Source: Candidatus Sphingobacterium stercorigallinarum
Lineage (GTDB): Bacteria; Bacteroidota; Bacteroidia; Sphingobacteriales; Sphingobacteriaceae
Length of the DNA stretch: 32,598 nt
NCBI GenBank assembly: GCA_019115805.1
Contig: DXCW01000109.1
Coordinates: 1 to 32,598, forward strand
Direction: 5' to 3'
Below the pieces are notes generated by a model. That model made no database searches, was not told the DNA's origin, and worked only from the letters and a program-made list of their open reading frames with translations. Both the position numbers and the translations under genes were made by a program. Positions within the stretch are counted from its first letter, which is position 1. Each line of letters starts with the position of its first letter. This document shows, piece after piece, positions 1 through 8,110 of the stretch.

Positions 1-1317
1 ACGATTTCTCAAAAAGAGAACAGTATGCGTCAAAAGGAACAATCGCTCAATCAGCGGATGGAGAACTTCAATCGTGATAAACAAGAGCTGGAGAACAAGA
101 GCAAAAAGCTGGATCAATTGATCGAGCTCAATGAGCGCAAGAAAGAGGAGGTGGATCAAATGAAGGGTCAACATATTAAGCAATTGGAAAGTATTGCTGG
201 TCTTTCGGCGGAAGAAGCCCGCGAGCAATTGGTGCATTCTTTACGAGAAGAGGCACGCTCGCAAGCTATCATGCAAATTAAGGATATAGTCGATGAAGCA
301 AAATTAACAGCGTCTAAGGAAGCGAAGAAGGTGGTCATCCAAACGATTCAACGTACCGCTACGGAGTCGGCTATCGAGAACACGGTATCGATTTTTAATA
401 TTGAAAACGACGAAATAAAGGGACGAATTATCGGTAGAGAAGGACGAAATATTCGAGCATTGGAGGCCGCTACGGGAGTGGAGATCATCGTCGATGATAC
501 ACCTGAAGCGATCATTTTGTCTGGATTTGATCCAGTAAGAAGAGAAATTGCTAGACTTTCCTTACACCGCTTAGTTACCGATGGTCGTATTCACCCAGCT
601 CGTATCGAGGAGGTGGTCGCTAAAACACGTAACCAAATTGAAGAGGAAATTGTAGAAATTGGGGAGCGTACGGTGATCGATTTAGGGATACATGGGTTAC
701 ATCCGGAGTTGATTCGTATGGTCGGTAGAATGCGTTACCGCTCTTCGTATGGTCAGAACCTGTTGCAACACTCTAGAGAGGTGGCGAATTTTGCGGCAAC
801 GATGGCCGCTGAGCTAGGACTGAATGTGAAACATGCCAAACGCGCTGGCTTATTACATGATATTGGTAAAGTGCCAGATGATAATCCAGAGTTGCCACAC
901 GCGATTCTGGGCATGCAGCTCGCAGAAAAGTATAAGGAGCACCCTGACGTGTGTAATGCAATAGGTGCCCACCACGATGAAATCGAGATGACCTCAATGA
1001 TCTCTCCAGTGGTTCAAGCTTGTGATGCGATTTCCGGAGCTCGACCAGGAGCACGACGCGAGGTGGTGGAAAGCTACATCAAGCGTTTGAAAGAATTGGA
1101 GGATTTAGCACTATCTTACCCTGGAGTAGAAAAGACATTCGCTATACAAGCGGGCCGAGAGCTTCGCGTGGTTGTCGAAAGTGAAAAGGTGAACGATGAG
1201 CAGGCTGAGATTTTGGCTGCTGATATTTCCAATCGTATCCAAACAGAAATGACTTATCCAGGTCAGATCAAAGTAACGGTTATACGGGAAACCAGATCAG
1301 TCTCCTACGCGAAATAG
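1..1317 (+). CDS. rny: Ribonuclease Y, 5'-truncated by window edge
   Basis: RNase Y is a membrane-anchored endoribonuclease that initiates mRNA decay. The reading frame is open from base 1, so the ATG at 25 is internal. About 438 codons are present against roughly 520 for the family, and the N-terminal membrane anchor lies outside the window. What is visible is, in order, a long charged coiled coil (first ~110 codons), a KH RNA-binding domain with the [15 protein letters not shown] motif, and an HD phosphohydrolase domain containing LLQHSREVA and GLLHDIGKV, which carry the metal-binding His and His-Asp residues. The C-terminus is complete and is followed by a strong intrinsic terminator. The assignment is secure from the KH+HD order alone. 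Confidence 0.97.
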   Translation, partial: TISQKENSMRQKEQSLNQRMENFNRDKQELENKSKKLDQLIELNERKKEEVDQMKGQHIKQLESIAGLSAEEAREQLVHSLREEARSQAIMQIKDIVDEAKLTASKEAKKVVIQTIQRTATESAIENTVSIFNIENDEIKGRIIGREGRNIRALEAATGVEIIVDDTPEAIILSGFDPVRREIARLSLHRLVTDGRIHPARIEEVVAKTRNQIEEEIVEIGERTVIDLGIHGLHPELIRMVGRMRYRSSYGQNLLQHSREVANFAATMAAELGLNVKHAKRAGLLHDIGKVPDDNPELPHAILGMQLAEKYKEHPDVCNAIGAHHDEIEMTSMISPVVQACDAISGARPGARREVVESYIKRLKELEDLALSYPGVEKTFAIQAGRELRVVVESEKVNDEQAEILAADISNRIQTEMTYPGQIKVTVIRETRSVSYAK

Positions 1318-1342
1318 TGTGCATTGCGCATATCCTCGAATG

Positions 1343-1384
1343 AAAAAGGGTCGTCTACATTGGGATGTGGACGACCCTTTTTTA
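1343..1384 (+). terminator. Intrinsic terminator of rny
   Basis: A long hairpin with stem AAAGGGTCGTCTACA paired to TGTGGACGACCCTTT (one G-U pair, loop of about seven bases) runs straight into T residues. It lies 26 nt after the rny stop codon. The A-rich left edge could make it work weakly in the other direction too. Confidence 0.9.
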
Positions 1385-1435
1385 TTGTCAGGCAGGAAAT
1401 TCAGCTGTTCTGCGCGATGAGAAAATGGTTTTATT

Positions 1436-1453
1436 ATTGCCGGATCTGGCAAT
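1436..1453. promoter_or_regulatory. Inverted repeat in the promoter region of the DUF962-like gene
   Basis: ATTGCC and GGCAAT form a perfect 6-bp inverted repeat separated by six bases. It sits just upstream of a near-consensus -7 element (TATCTTAG, 1474-1481, one mismatch to TAnnTTTG) that ends 4 nt before the ATG at 1486. It could be an operator, but no regulator is identifiable nearby and a chance repeat of this size is possible. Confidence 0.25.
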
Positions 1454-1485
1454 GAGGTCTACGTATTTATCCGTATCTTAGCGGG

Positions 1486-2001
1486 ATGAAAAAGAAGCAA
1501 AAACAGGTTGTCCCAACTAAATTCGAGAGACCCGTAGACCGGTACTTTTTTCAGCTCGATCAAGAATTTAACCAAACGCCATACGCGTTATCCGCAATCT
1601 TCTTATTTCTCGTTTTTTTCGGCGTTATGGGGCTTATTTGGATGATTCCTTTTCCCCAACTTGAATTTTTGCAGAAATTAAACGCACAGACCTTTTTAAA
1701 TTGGGGCTCTTTCTTTATTGCTATTGTGATTTACAGCTACCTGAAATTGGCACCCACGCTGTCCTATGCGATGCTGTTTACTATTGGACTGATGAGCTAT
1801 TTTATCGTGCAACTCGAGTATGTGGAACGCGATGGGGGACCGGCCGTGGTCACGGTGTGCTCGATCATCGCTGTGTTGGCTGGACTTGCCTTATATCTAA
1901 CGGCTAAACCGAAGTCCCTTGGCAGTGGGATTAAACTTCTTGCGATTGGTCCGATTTGGCTCTGGTCGAAGTTATTCGACAAATTGAACTGGAAGTATTA
2001 A
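1486..2001 (+). CDS. Mpo1/DUF962-like membrane protein lacking the family histidines
   Basis: This 171-residue protein has about four hydrophobic segments (roughly residues 36-54, 68-86, 92-110 and 120-140) and a basic N-terminus. The N-terminal RPVDRYF, the loop ending GLIWMIPFP, and the C-terminal IKLLAIGPIWLW resemble the bacterial Mpo1-like family (DUF962, YGL010w), whose yeast member is an Fe(II)-dependent 2-hydroxy fatty acid dioxygenase. In that family an SHxNxxNxxIH-type segment follows the N-terminal motif; here the same place reads EFNQTPYALSAIF. The later GH motif is also absent. The protein may therefore be a non-catalytic relative. The family assignment rests on remembered motifs, without alignment. 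It is monocistronic, with terminators or opposing genes on both sides. Confidence 0.7.
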   Translation: MKKKQKQVVPTKFERPVDRYFFQLDQEFNQTPYALSAIFLFLVFFGVMGLIWMIPFPQLEFLQKLNAQTFLNWGSFFIAIVIYSYLKLAPTLSYAMLFTIGLMSYFIVQLEYVERDGGPAVVTVCSIIAVLAGLALYLTAKPKSLGSGIKLLAIGPIWLWSKLFDKLNWKY

Positions 2002-2179
2002 GCCGATAGCACCTCTTTTTTCTTGACTTTTGAGCGTTTCGCTCCGCGATGCGGCCCTACTGTTTTTCTAGACTCAGCCTCCCCAAGTTTACCACGAGAT
2101 ACAAATGGCCCAGATGCTGGCGAGAACCGATTGACGTCTTTGTAATTTTGACGGCGGGTGAGATGGACAGGCGATGAAT

Positions 2180-2698
2180 TTATGCAGACAGGAAATCCGT
2201 TTTGGATAAACTGTATAGCAGTTTGCCTGCTGCGCTAGCTTCCGTTGTCTCCGCTTCTTGTACCGCGCGAATTTTTTCAAGGGCTTTTTTTGAACGCTGA
2301 TTGTCCATTCCCACGTAGAAAAACACTCGGTCTACGTATTTGAAAGCATGGTTGAGCATTAGCGATTTGAGTTCTTTATTATAGCTTCCGCCCCAGTAAT
2401 TTTTGTTTAAGAAGGTATAACCTATCGTCACCGTCTTTTTTGCTTCATCATATTGGTAAAAAGCGCTAGCGCCTATAACCCGCTGCGTGGCTTTGTCGAC
2501 AATGACATAAGGGAGATCTGTACCCAAGAGTGTTCTGAAATATTTAGTAAACCCATAGGGCGTATAGCGCAGGGGATCAGGGTGCTGTGCCCATATTTCC
2601 GGGTCATTGGCAGCCAGGTAGAGCGATTCGTAATCTTCCTTCTCCAACGGAACCAGATCCAATCGGGTGCTGTTTAGGGGTTCCCTAGTACACATCAT
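2180..2698 (-). CDS. GNAT family N-acetyltransferase (RimJ/RimL-like)
   Basis: This 172-residue protein has the fold order of GNAT acetyltransferases: an N-terminal LxPLEKEDYESLYLAANDPEIW segment (split here across residues 15-36), a central strand VIGASAFYQYDE, the acetyl-CoA region GYTFLNKNYWGGSYNKELKSLML, and the late segment VGMDNQRSKKALEKI. Its Bacteroidota relatives act on small molecules or protein N-termini; the substrate cannot be told from sequence. The start codon overlaps the tyrA stop by 4 nt (ATGA), so the two are translationally coupled in one operon with the upstream aminotransferase. Two adjacent ATG codons make the exact start uncertain by one residue. Confidence 0.9.
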   Translation of the reverse strand: MMCTREPLNSTRLDLVPLEKEDYESLYLAANDPEIWAQHPDPLRYTPYGFTKYFRTLLGTDLPYVIVDKATQRVIGASAFYQYDEAKKTVTIGYTFLNKNYWGGSYNKELKSLMLNHAFKYVDRVFFYVGMDNQRSKKALEKIRAVQEAETTEASAAGKLLYSLSKTDFLSA

Positions 2699-3534
2699 TT
2701 TATAATTCGCTTTATTTTATTCGATTTCTTGATCCACTTATGAACGGCCGGGTAGTCTTCTTGGTCGATTTTCTGATAGATGTGTTGAAGCTGTTTGATG
2801 TGTTCTTCTAAGACCTCCAATACATTGGCTCGATTTTGTTTGAAAATCGGCGTCCACATATCGGGTGACGATTTGGCCAGGCGTACGGTTGATTCAAAAC
2901 CCGATCCGGCCAATTCGAAGATACGTCCCTGTGATTTTTCTTTTTCCAACACGGTCAAAGCGAGAGCAAATGAGGTCAGGTGTGAGATATGGGATACATA
3001 TGCGGTATGCATATCGTGTTCCTCAGCTGTCATAAACGAGGTCTTCATGGCAAGCTGCTCGGTCAACGCATCCGCCAATTCAAAGGCATCTTCATCCGAT
3101 CGGAAGGCTTCTACATACACCATCATTTTATTCTCAAACAATCCGGCTAATGCCGCGTCAGGGCCGGAGTACTCGGTTCCTGTCATGGGGTGTGCAGCGA
3201 CATACCGGCCTCGCTTGGGGTGATCCTTAATGCGTTCAAGTATGATCGACTTGGTAGAGCCCATGTCAATCACCACTTGCTCGTCTATGTGTTCCATGAT
3301 CTCGGGAAGCAAGTTTAGAATGGTGTCAACCGGAACGGTGAGCACGATGACTTTGCTGTTGTTGATCGCCTCAGATAAAGGTTGGATCTCGTCGACTAAT
3401 CCCAGTTGGAGGGCTTTCTTCTGGTGAGTTTCGTTTTTTTCGACTCCTATTATTTTGTCAAAGAAATGGGTTTGTTTGAGGCGAATGCCTATCGATCCAC
3501 CAATCAATCCCAATCCTATTATAGCGATATTCAT
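2695..3534 (-). CDS. tyrA: Prephenate dehydrogenase
   Basis: This enzyme oxidatively decarboxylates prephenate to 4-hydroxyphenylpyruvate in tyrosine synthesis. The 279-residue protein starts with a Rossmann dinucleotide-binding motif (IIGLGLIGGSIG, residues 4-15) and carries the prephenate-dehydrogenase segment AAHPMTGTEYSGP near residue 115, with the catalytic His in AAHPM. A later HISHLTSFALA segment belongs to the dimerising helical domain. Neither a chorismate mutase nor an ACT domain is fused to it. The gene lies 17 nt downstream of the aminotransferase and overlaps the acetyltransferase gene, giving a three-gene operon. The neighbouring aminotransferase could convert 4-hydroxyphenylpyruvate to tyrosine, which supports the assignment. 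Confidence 0.93.
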   Translation of the reverse strand: MNIAIIGLGLIGGSIGIRLKQTHFFDKIIGVEKNETHQKKALQLGLVDEIQPLSEAINNSKVIVLTVPVDTILNLLPEIMEHIDEQVVIDMGSTKSIILERIKDHPKRGRYVAAHPMTGTEYSGPDAALAGLFENKMMVYVEAFRSDEDAFELADALTEQLAMKTSFMTAEEHDMHTAYVSHISHLTSFALALTVLEKEKSQGRIFELAGSGFESTVRLAKSSPDMWTPIFKQNRANVLEVLEEHIKQLQHIYQKIDQEDYPAVHKWIKKSNKIKRIIK

Positions 3535-3551
3535 AAAAGCTGTACGTTATT

Positions 3552-4718
3552 TTATTGTAAAGTTTTACTTTTAATGCGGTTTATAACATCTTGATATACC
3601 TGTGTTTTTGCGCATAAACTAATCCGGATATAGGGGATGCCCTGTGACCCGAATATTCCGCCCGGTGTTAGAAAGACATGGTGTGTGTACAGTACCTCGT
3701 CTGACAATTCAAAACCGTCTTTGTACCGGCTTGGCACTCGAGCCCAAAGAAATAATCCCACCTGATCTTTTTGGTAACTGCAGCCCAGAAGATCCAATAA
3801 GGCATAGGCTTTGTCTCTTCGTTGTCTGTATTCCGCGTTGAGGCTGTCGTACCAGGAAGAGTCCAATTGCAAGGCTTTAGCGGCCGCAAGTTGTACCGGT
3901 AGGAACATACCCGAATCCATATTGCTTTTAAAGCGCATCACCTGACCAATACGTTCAGCCTGGCCGATCAACATACCGATTCGCCAGCCTGCCATGTTGG
4001 AGGATTTGCTCAGTGAATTCAGCTCGATTGCGACGTCCAAGGCGCCAGGTACCTGCAAGAGACTGATCGGTTGTTTGTTGAGAATAAAGCTGTAGGGATT
4101 GTCGTGGCAAATCAATATTTGATGTTTCTTCGCAAACCCTATCAATCGTTCAAAAAACTCAAGACTGGCCGAGGTTCCGGTGGGCATGTGGGGATAATTG
4201 ATCCACATCAATTTTACCTTCGATAGATCTCTTTTTTCCAGCGCATCCAGATCAATAAGCCAGTCGTCCTCTTCCCGAAGCTTATAATATACCGGGGTCG
4301 CTCCGGTAATGCGTACCGCACTGGCATAGGCCGGATAACCCGGATTGGGCAGCAGGGCCTGATCGCTTTCCTCCAGATAGGTCATGCATACGTGTACGAC
4401 GCCTTCTTTTGATCCAATGAGCGGAAGGACTTCACTATTCGGATCCACCGTAACCCCGTAGTAGGTCTGATACCACGACGCGATGGCGTTCCGAAGTTCG
4501 GGTGCCCCCTTATAACTTTGGTAACCGTGGGTGTGATCCAAAGCGGCCTGTCGCTGCAACGTTTCGATGACGTCAGGATGTGGGGGCAGATCGGGGCTTC
4601 CGATGCCTAAATTGATCACCTGGGCACCACGTTTTTTCATTTCTTCGATCTCTCGTAGTTTTTTTGAAAAGTAATATTCTTCGGTTCCCTGGAGCCGTTT
4701 GGCTACATCTATTTTCAT
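3552..4718 (-). CDS. PLP-dependent class I aminotransferase
   Basis: This is a fold-type I aminotransferase of 388 residues. The pyridoxal phosphate lysine is K238 in NSLSKSSNMAGWR, with the phosphate-binding Arg at R246. Other cofactor contacts are D206 and N174 in NYPHMPTG, a variant of the usual NYPNNPTG. The C-terminal substrate-binding Arg is in IPYIRISLC. As the first gene of an operon with tyrA it probably makes tyrosine and phenylalanine from their keto acids, although it resembles LL-diaminopimelate/aspartate-type enzymes enough that broader specificity is possible. The ATG at 4718 leaves a 251-bp divergent gap to the ABC exporter gene. A near-consensus -7 element (TAATTTTA) lies at 4738-4745. 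Confidence 0.92.
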   Translation of the reverse strand: MKIDVAKRLQGTEEYYFSKKLREIEEMKKRGAQVINLGIGSPDLPPHPDVIETLQRQAALDHTHGYQSYKGAPELRNAIASWYQTYYGVTVDPNSEVLPLIGSKEGVVHVCMTYLEESDQALLPNPGYPAYASAVRITGATPVYYKLREEDDWLIDLDALEKRDLSKVKLMWINYPHMPTGTSASLEFFERLIGFAKKHQILICHDNPYSFILNKQPISLLQVPGALDVAIELNSLSKSSNMAGWRIGMLIGQAERIGQVMRFKSNMDSGMFLPVQLAAAKALQLDSSWYDSLNAEYRQRRDKAYALLDLLGCSYQKDQVGLFLWARVPSRYKDGFELSDEVLYTHHVFLTPGGIFGSQGIPYIRISLCAKTQVYQDVINRIKSKTLQ

Positions 4719-4945
4719 TCTGTAAACAATTTGGGCTTAAAATTATGAAAAGTTAATTGCTTTTGCCTATAAAATTAAGGGATTCTCAAATTCCAACCGG
4801 CGGAGCGAGGAAATACCCCTTATACGCGCGTAAATGCCATTTTAAAGTCCATGTTGATCCCCTTGTGCACGGTCTGATTTTCGCTAGCCCTTCGTCACAT
4901 TCGTCTCAGATTTTTTCCATAACTGGGTGTCCCCGCAAATTTTAC

Positions 4946-4953
4946 TACTTTTG
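4946..4953 (+). promoter_or_regulatory. -7 promoter element of ABC exporter gene
   Basis: TACTTTTG matches the Bacteroidota -7 consensus TAnnTTTG exactly and ends 16 nt before the ATG at 4970. The expected -33 TTTG is poor here (CTGG at 4923-4926). Confidence 0.55.
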
Positions 4954-4969
4954 TAGATTCAGTTAGCTC

Positions 4970-6793
4970 ATGAAGACATACTTTAGACTGTTATCCTTTG
5001 CAAAGCCCATTGAGAAGTATGCGATACCTTATATCGTCTGTACTTTGATTATGGTCGTGTTCAGTACGTTGAACCTGGCACTTCTCGCGCCACTCCTACA
5101 TACTCTATTTAATGCTGGGGACGAACCCCCCCAGGTTGAAGAACCTGATGGGGTGACCGATCTAATGGGTTATTTCAATCACTTTGCGCACGATCTGAAC
5201 GAACGATTAGGAGCTTATGAGGCATTGAAATACATTTGTATCGTCATTGTCGCATCGGTTTTTATCAGCAATTTGTTTCGATACTTTTCGCAACGTATCA
5301 TGGAAAATCTTCGAATTCACACCTTGTTGAATTTGAGAAAATCGGTCTTTAATAACGTGATGAACCTGCACTTGGGGTATTTTTCCAATCAACGCAAAGG
5401 GGATATTATTTCTAAAATTGCATCCGATGTACAGGTGGTGCAATTCTCTGTTACCGGCACCCTGCAGGTGGCTTTTAAGGAACCTTTGCAATTGCTGGCT
5501 TATGTGGTCATGCTGTTCATTATTTCTGCTAAACTGACCTTGTTTTCTTTATTGGTGATTCCTGTTTCGGCATTTTTTATTTCTAGAATTGTCAAAACCT
5601 TGAAGCAGCAAGCCCAAGAGGGACAGTCGGTCTATGCCAATATGATCACCCTGTTGGAGGAGGCCCTTAGTGGGGTTAAAATCATCAAATCTTTTAACGC
5701 TGTTGAATTTATAAAAGGGCGCTTTAATTCGGAAAACGACCGCTACGCTACCATCAATAGGCGTATGGTTCGCCGGCAACAAATGGGCTCCCCGGTCTCC
5801 GAGTTGTTAGGCGTGTTTATGGTTGCTGTGATTTTGCTCTATGGGGGACATTTGGTGCTGAGCGGTCAGGGCGATCTGGAAGCTTCGGCGTTCATAGCCT
5901 ATATCGCTATCTTTTCTCAAGTCATGCGTCCGGCAAAAGCGCTGACCGATGCGTTTAGTAATATTCACAGCGGCATCGCCGCTGGTGAGCGGGTGCTTCA
6001 GCTGATTGATGAGCAGAATCAAGTGGCGGACCGGCCTGATGCGCGCGATATTGCCGCTTTCCATGATCAGATTGTTTTTGATCGGGTCAGCTTCTCCTAT
6101 GCCGAAACACAGGTATTGCATGAGATCGATCTGCAGATTAAAAAAGGACAGACGGTGGCTTTGGTTGGGCCTTCTGGTGGTGGGAAATCGACGTTAATTG
6201 ATCTGATTCCGCGGTTTATGGACGTCAATAGTGGCGGTGTATCGATCGATGGGGTGGATGTGAGGGATCTGCGACAAGAATCCTTACGACGTCTCATTGG
6301 TGTGGTCAATCAAGAATCGATTCTTTTCAACGACACCATTTTCAATAATATTGCGTTTGCCAATAGTGAAGCCACCGAGGCTGATGTCATCGAAGCGGCG
6401 AAGATTGCCAACGCCCATGAGTTTATCATGGGAACGGAACAAGGCTACCAGACGAACATTGGCGATCGTGGAGCGAAATTGTCTGGAGGGCAACGACAGC
6501 GTATATGTATTGCTAGAGCGGTACTGAAGAATCCTCCGATTATGTTGCTGGATGAAGCAACCTCTGCCTTGGATACCGAGTCGGAACGACTGGTTCAAGA
6601 TTCGTTGTATAGCTTGATGAAGAATAGAACGACGGTCGTCATCGCTCACCGCTTGAGCACGATTCAGAATGCCGATAATATTATCGTATTGGAAGCCGGA
6701 TGTATAGTGGAAACAGGATCTCATCTGGAATTACTAGCGAAAAATGGTTTGTACAAGCGCCTGATTGATATGCAACAGTTCGTTGAAGCATAG
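4970..6793 (+). CDS. MsbA-like ABC exporter, fused permease and ATPase
   Basis: This 607-residue half-transporter has a six-helix exporter domain (about residues 1-340) followed by a nucleotide-binding domain. The ATPase has every motif expected of an active enzyme: Walker A GPSGGGKST, the Q-loop in VNQESILFND, signature LSGGQRQR, Walker B IMLLDEATSALD and the switch histidine in IAHRLST. It should work as a homodimer in the inner membrane, exporting lipid or a hydrophobic compound; MsbA-type lipid A core flipping is a reasonable guess but not shown by sequence. It is transcribed from its own promoter, and mqnE behind it also has one, so the two are probably independent. Confidence 0.93.
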   Translation: MKTYFRLLSFAKPIEKYAIPYIVCTLIMVVFSTLNLALLAPLLHTLFNAGDEPPQVEEPDGVTDLMGYFNHFAHDLNERLGAYEALKYICIVIVASVFISNLFRYFSQRIMENLRIHTLLNLRKSVFNNVMNLHLGYFSNQRKGDIISKIASDVQVVQFSVTGTLQVAFKEPLQLLAYVVMLFIISAKLTLFSLLVIPVSAFFISRIVKTLKQQAQEGQSVYANMITLLEEALSGVKIIKSFNAVEFIKGRFNSENDRYATINRRMVRRQQMGSPVSELLGVFMVAVILLYGGHLVLSGQGDLEASAFIAYIAIFSQVMRPAKALTDAFSNIHSGIAAGERVLQLIDEQNQVADRPDARDIAAFHDQIVFDRVSFSYAETQVLHEIDLQIKKGQTVALVGPSGGGKSTLIDLIPRFMDVNSGGVSIDGVDVRDLRQESLRRLIGVVNQESILFNDTIFNNIAFANSEATEADVIEAAKIANAHEFIMGTEQGYQTNIGDRGAKLSGGQRQRICIARAVLKNPPIMLLDEATSALDTESERLVQDSLYSLMKNRTTVVIAHRLSTIQNADNIIVLEAGCIVETGSHLELLAKNGLYKRLIDMQQFVEA

Positions 6794-6827
6794 TCAGCCT
6801 TTCTTAGCTTTTTAGGCCAGTTTTTGC

Positions 6828-6842
6828 TACCTTTGTAAGGTA
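6828..6842 (+). promoter_or_regulatory. -7 promoter element of mqnE embedded in an inverted repeat
   Basis: TACCTTTG (6828-6835) matches TAnnTTTG exactly, with TTAG at 6804-6807 as a weak -33. The element lies inside a perfect inverted repeat TACCTT-TGT-AAGGTA. The ATG of mqnE follows 11 nt after the repeat. Confidence 0.55.
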
Positions 6843-6853
6843 AGAAATGCGAT

Positions 6854-8050
6854 ATGGAAGCTACAAAAAAACTGACTTTTTTAACAGGTAACAAAAATCT
6901 TTCGGAAGAATTAAGACGTATCGCTGAAAAGGTTCTTCATGAAGAACGAATCTCTTTTCAAGAGGCAGTCTATCTTTACGAACACGCCGAATTGGGTTAT
7001 CTGGGTGTGTTGGCCAATTATATACGGGAAAGCAAGCACGGTGACTACACCTATTTCAATCGAAACTTTCACATTGAGCCGACCAATGTCTGTGTATACT
7101 CCTGTAATTTCTGTTCCTATTCGCGGTTAATCAAAAACCGGACGGAAGGTTGGGAGATGGATGTGGATGGCATGATGGATATGGTGAAGAAGTATGATGG
7201 AGAGCCCGTTACCGAAGTGCACATTACCGGCGGGGTAGTGCCGAAACAAAATCTTGAGTTTTATGCGGAGTTTTTCAAGCGCTGTAAAGCACATCGGCCC
7301 GATTTACACATTAAGGGGCTTACGCCGGTGGAATATTACTATATTTTCAAGAAGGCAAAACTGAGTCATTACGAAGGCCTGAAATATTTGAAATCCTGCG
7401 GTTTAGATTCTATGCCAGGAGGGGGAGCTGAAATTTTCCATCCAGAAGTTCGAGAGAAAATCGCACACGATAAATGCAATGCGGAACAGTGGTTAGATAT
7501 TCATGAGCAAGCGCATAAATTGGGCATGCATACCAATGCAACCATGCTTTATGGGCATATCGAAGAGTATTGGCATCGCGTAGACCACATGGACCGGCTG
7601 CGTCAACTTCAAGATAAAACGGGCGGTTTTCAAACGTTTATTCCGTTAAAATTTCGGAATAAGGATAATCAAATGGACCACGTTCCCGAGGTTTCAGTGA
7701 TAGAGGATTTAAGAAACTATGCCATTGCGCGAATTTATATGGATAATTTTCCGCATATTAAAGCGTATTGGGCAATGATTTCTCGCCAAACCGCTCAGCT
7801 ATCACTTAGTTTTGGTGTAGACGACATCGACGGAACGTTAGACGATACGACGAAAATTTACAGTATGGCCGGCGCCGAAGAACAATCACCGGCGATGAGC
7901 ACGAAAGAGTTGGTTGAATTGATTAAACAGGTCGGGAGGCATCCTATAGAACGAGACACCCTGTATCGTGTCGTAACCGATTACAAGGATGTGGAATTTG
8001 AAGATACCGCACCGAAAAAGCAATACTACAAACTCCCAGTGGTTGATTAA
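6854..8050 (+). CDS. mqnE: Aminofutalosine synthase (radical SAM)
   Basis: MqnE joins the enolpyruvyl benzoate made by MqnA to the adenosyl radical, giving aminofutalosine, the second step of the futalosine route to menaquinone. The protein has 398 residues, normal for the family. The radical-SAM iron-sulfur motif is CxxxCxxC at C80, C84 and C87 (NVCVYSCNFCSYS), followed by the HITGG glycine-rich SAM segment and GLDSMPGGGAEIF, characteristic of the MqnE/MqnC group. The start at 6854 follows a promoter element at normal distance. It is followed after 60 nt by a phosphatase gene and then by mqnA, which supports MqnE rather than MqnC. Confidence 0.92.
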   Translation: MEATKKLTFLTGNKNLSEELRRIAEKVLHEERISFQEAVYLYEHAELGYLGVLANYIRESKHGDYTYFNRNFHIEPTNVCVYSCNFCSYSRLIKNRTEGWEMDVDGMMDMVKKYDGEPVTEVHITGGVVPKQNLEFYAEFFKRCKAHRPDLHIKGLTPVEYYYIFKKAKLSHYEGLKYLKSCGLDSMPGGGAEIFHPEVREKIAHDKCNAEQWLDIHEQAHKLGMHTNATMLYGHIEEYWHRVDHMDRLRQLQDKTGGFQTFIPLKFRNKDNQMDHVPEVSVIEDLRNYAIARIYMDNFPHIKAYWAMISRQTAQLSLSFGVDDIDGTLDDTTKIYSMAGAEEQSPAMSTKELVELIKQVGRHPIERDTLYRVVTDYKDVEFEDTAPKKQYYKLPVVD

Positions 8051-8066
8051 TAGGTTAATTGGAGCA

Positions 8067-8093
8067 CGCCACATAACAGGATAAGGTGTGGCG
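8067..8093 (+). other. Intercistronic hairpin between mqnE and the phosphatase gene
   Basis: CGCCACA and TGTGGCG form a perfect 7-bp stem around a 13-nt loop. On the plus strand it is followed by a run of A, not T, so it is not an intrinsic terminator. It may protect the upstream message or affect translation of the next gene, whose TTG start is 18 nt downstream. Confidence 0.45.
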
Positions 8094-8110
8094 AAAAAAA
8101 ACAGCATTCA

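Noticed and set aside
2032-2044. GAGCG-TTT-CGCTC hairpin as terminator of the tyrA operon
   Set aside because: The stem is only 5 bp and lacks a T-run on the minus strand.
4757-4966. 69-codon plus-strand frame upstream of the ABC exporter
   Set aside because: Starts at TTG, has no family features, and runs through the exporter's -7 element; it is an intergenic chance frame.
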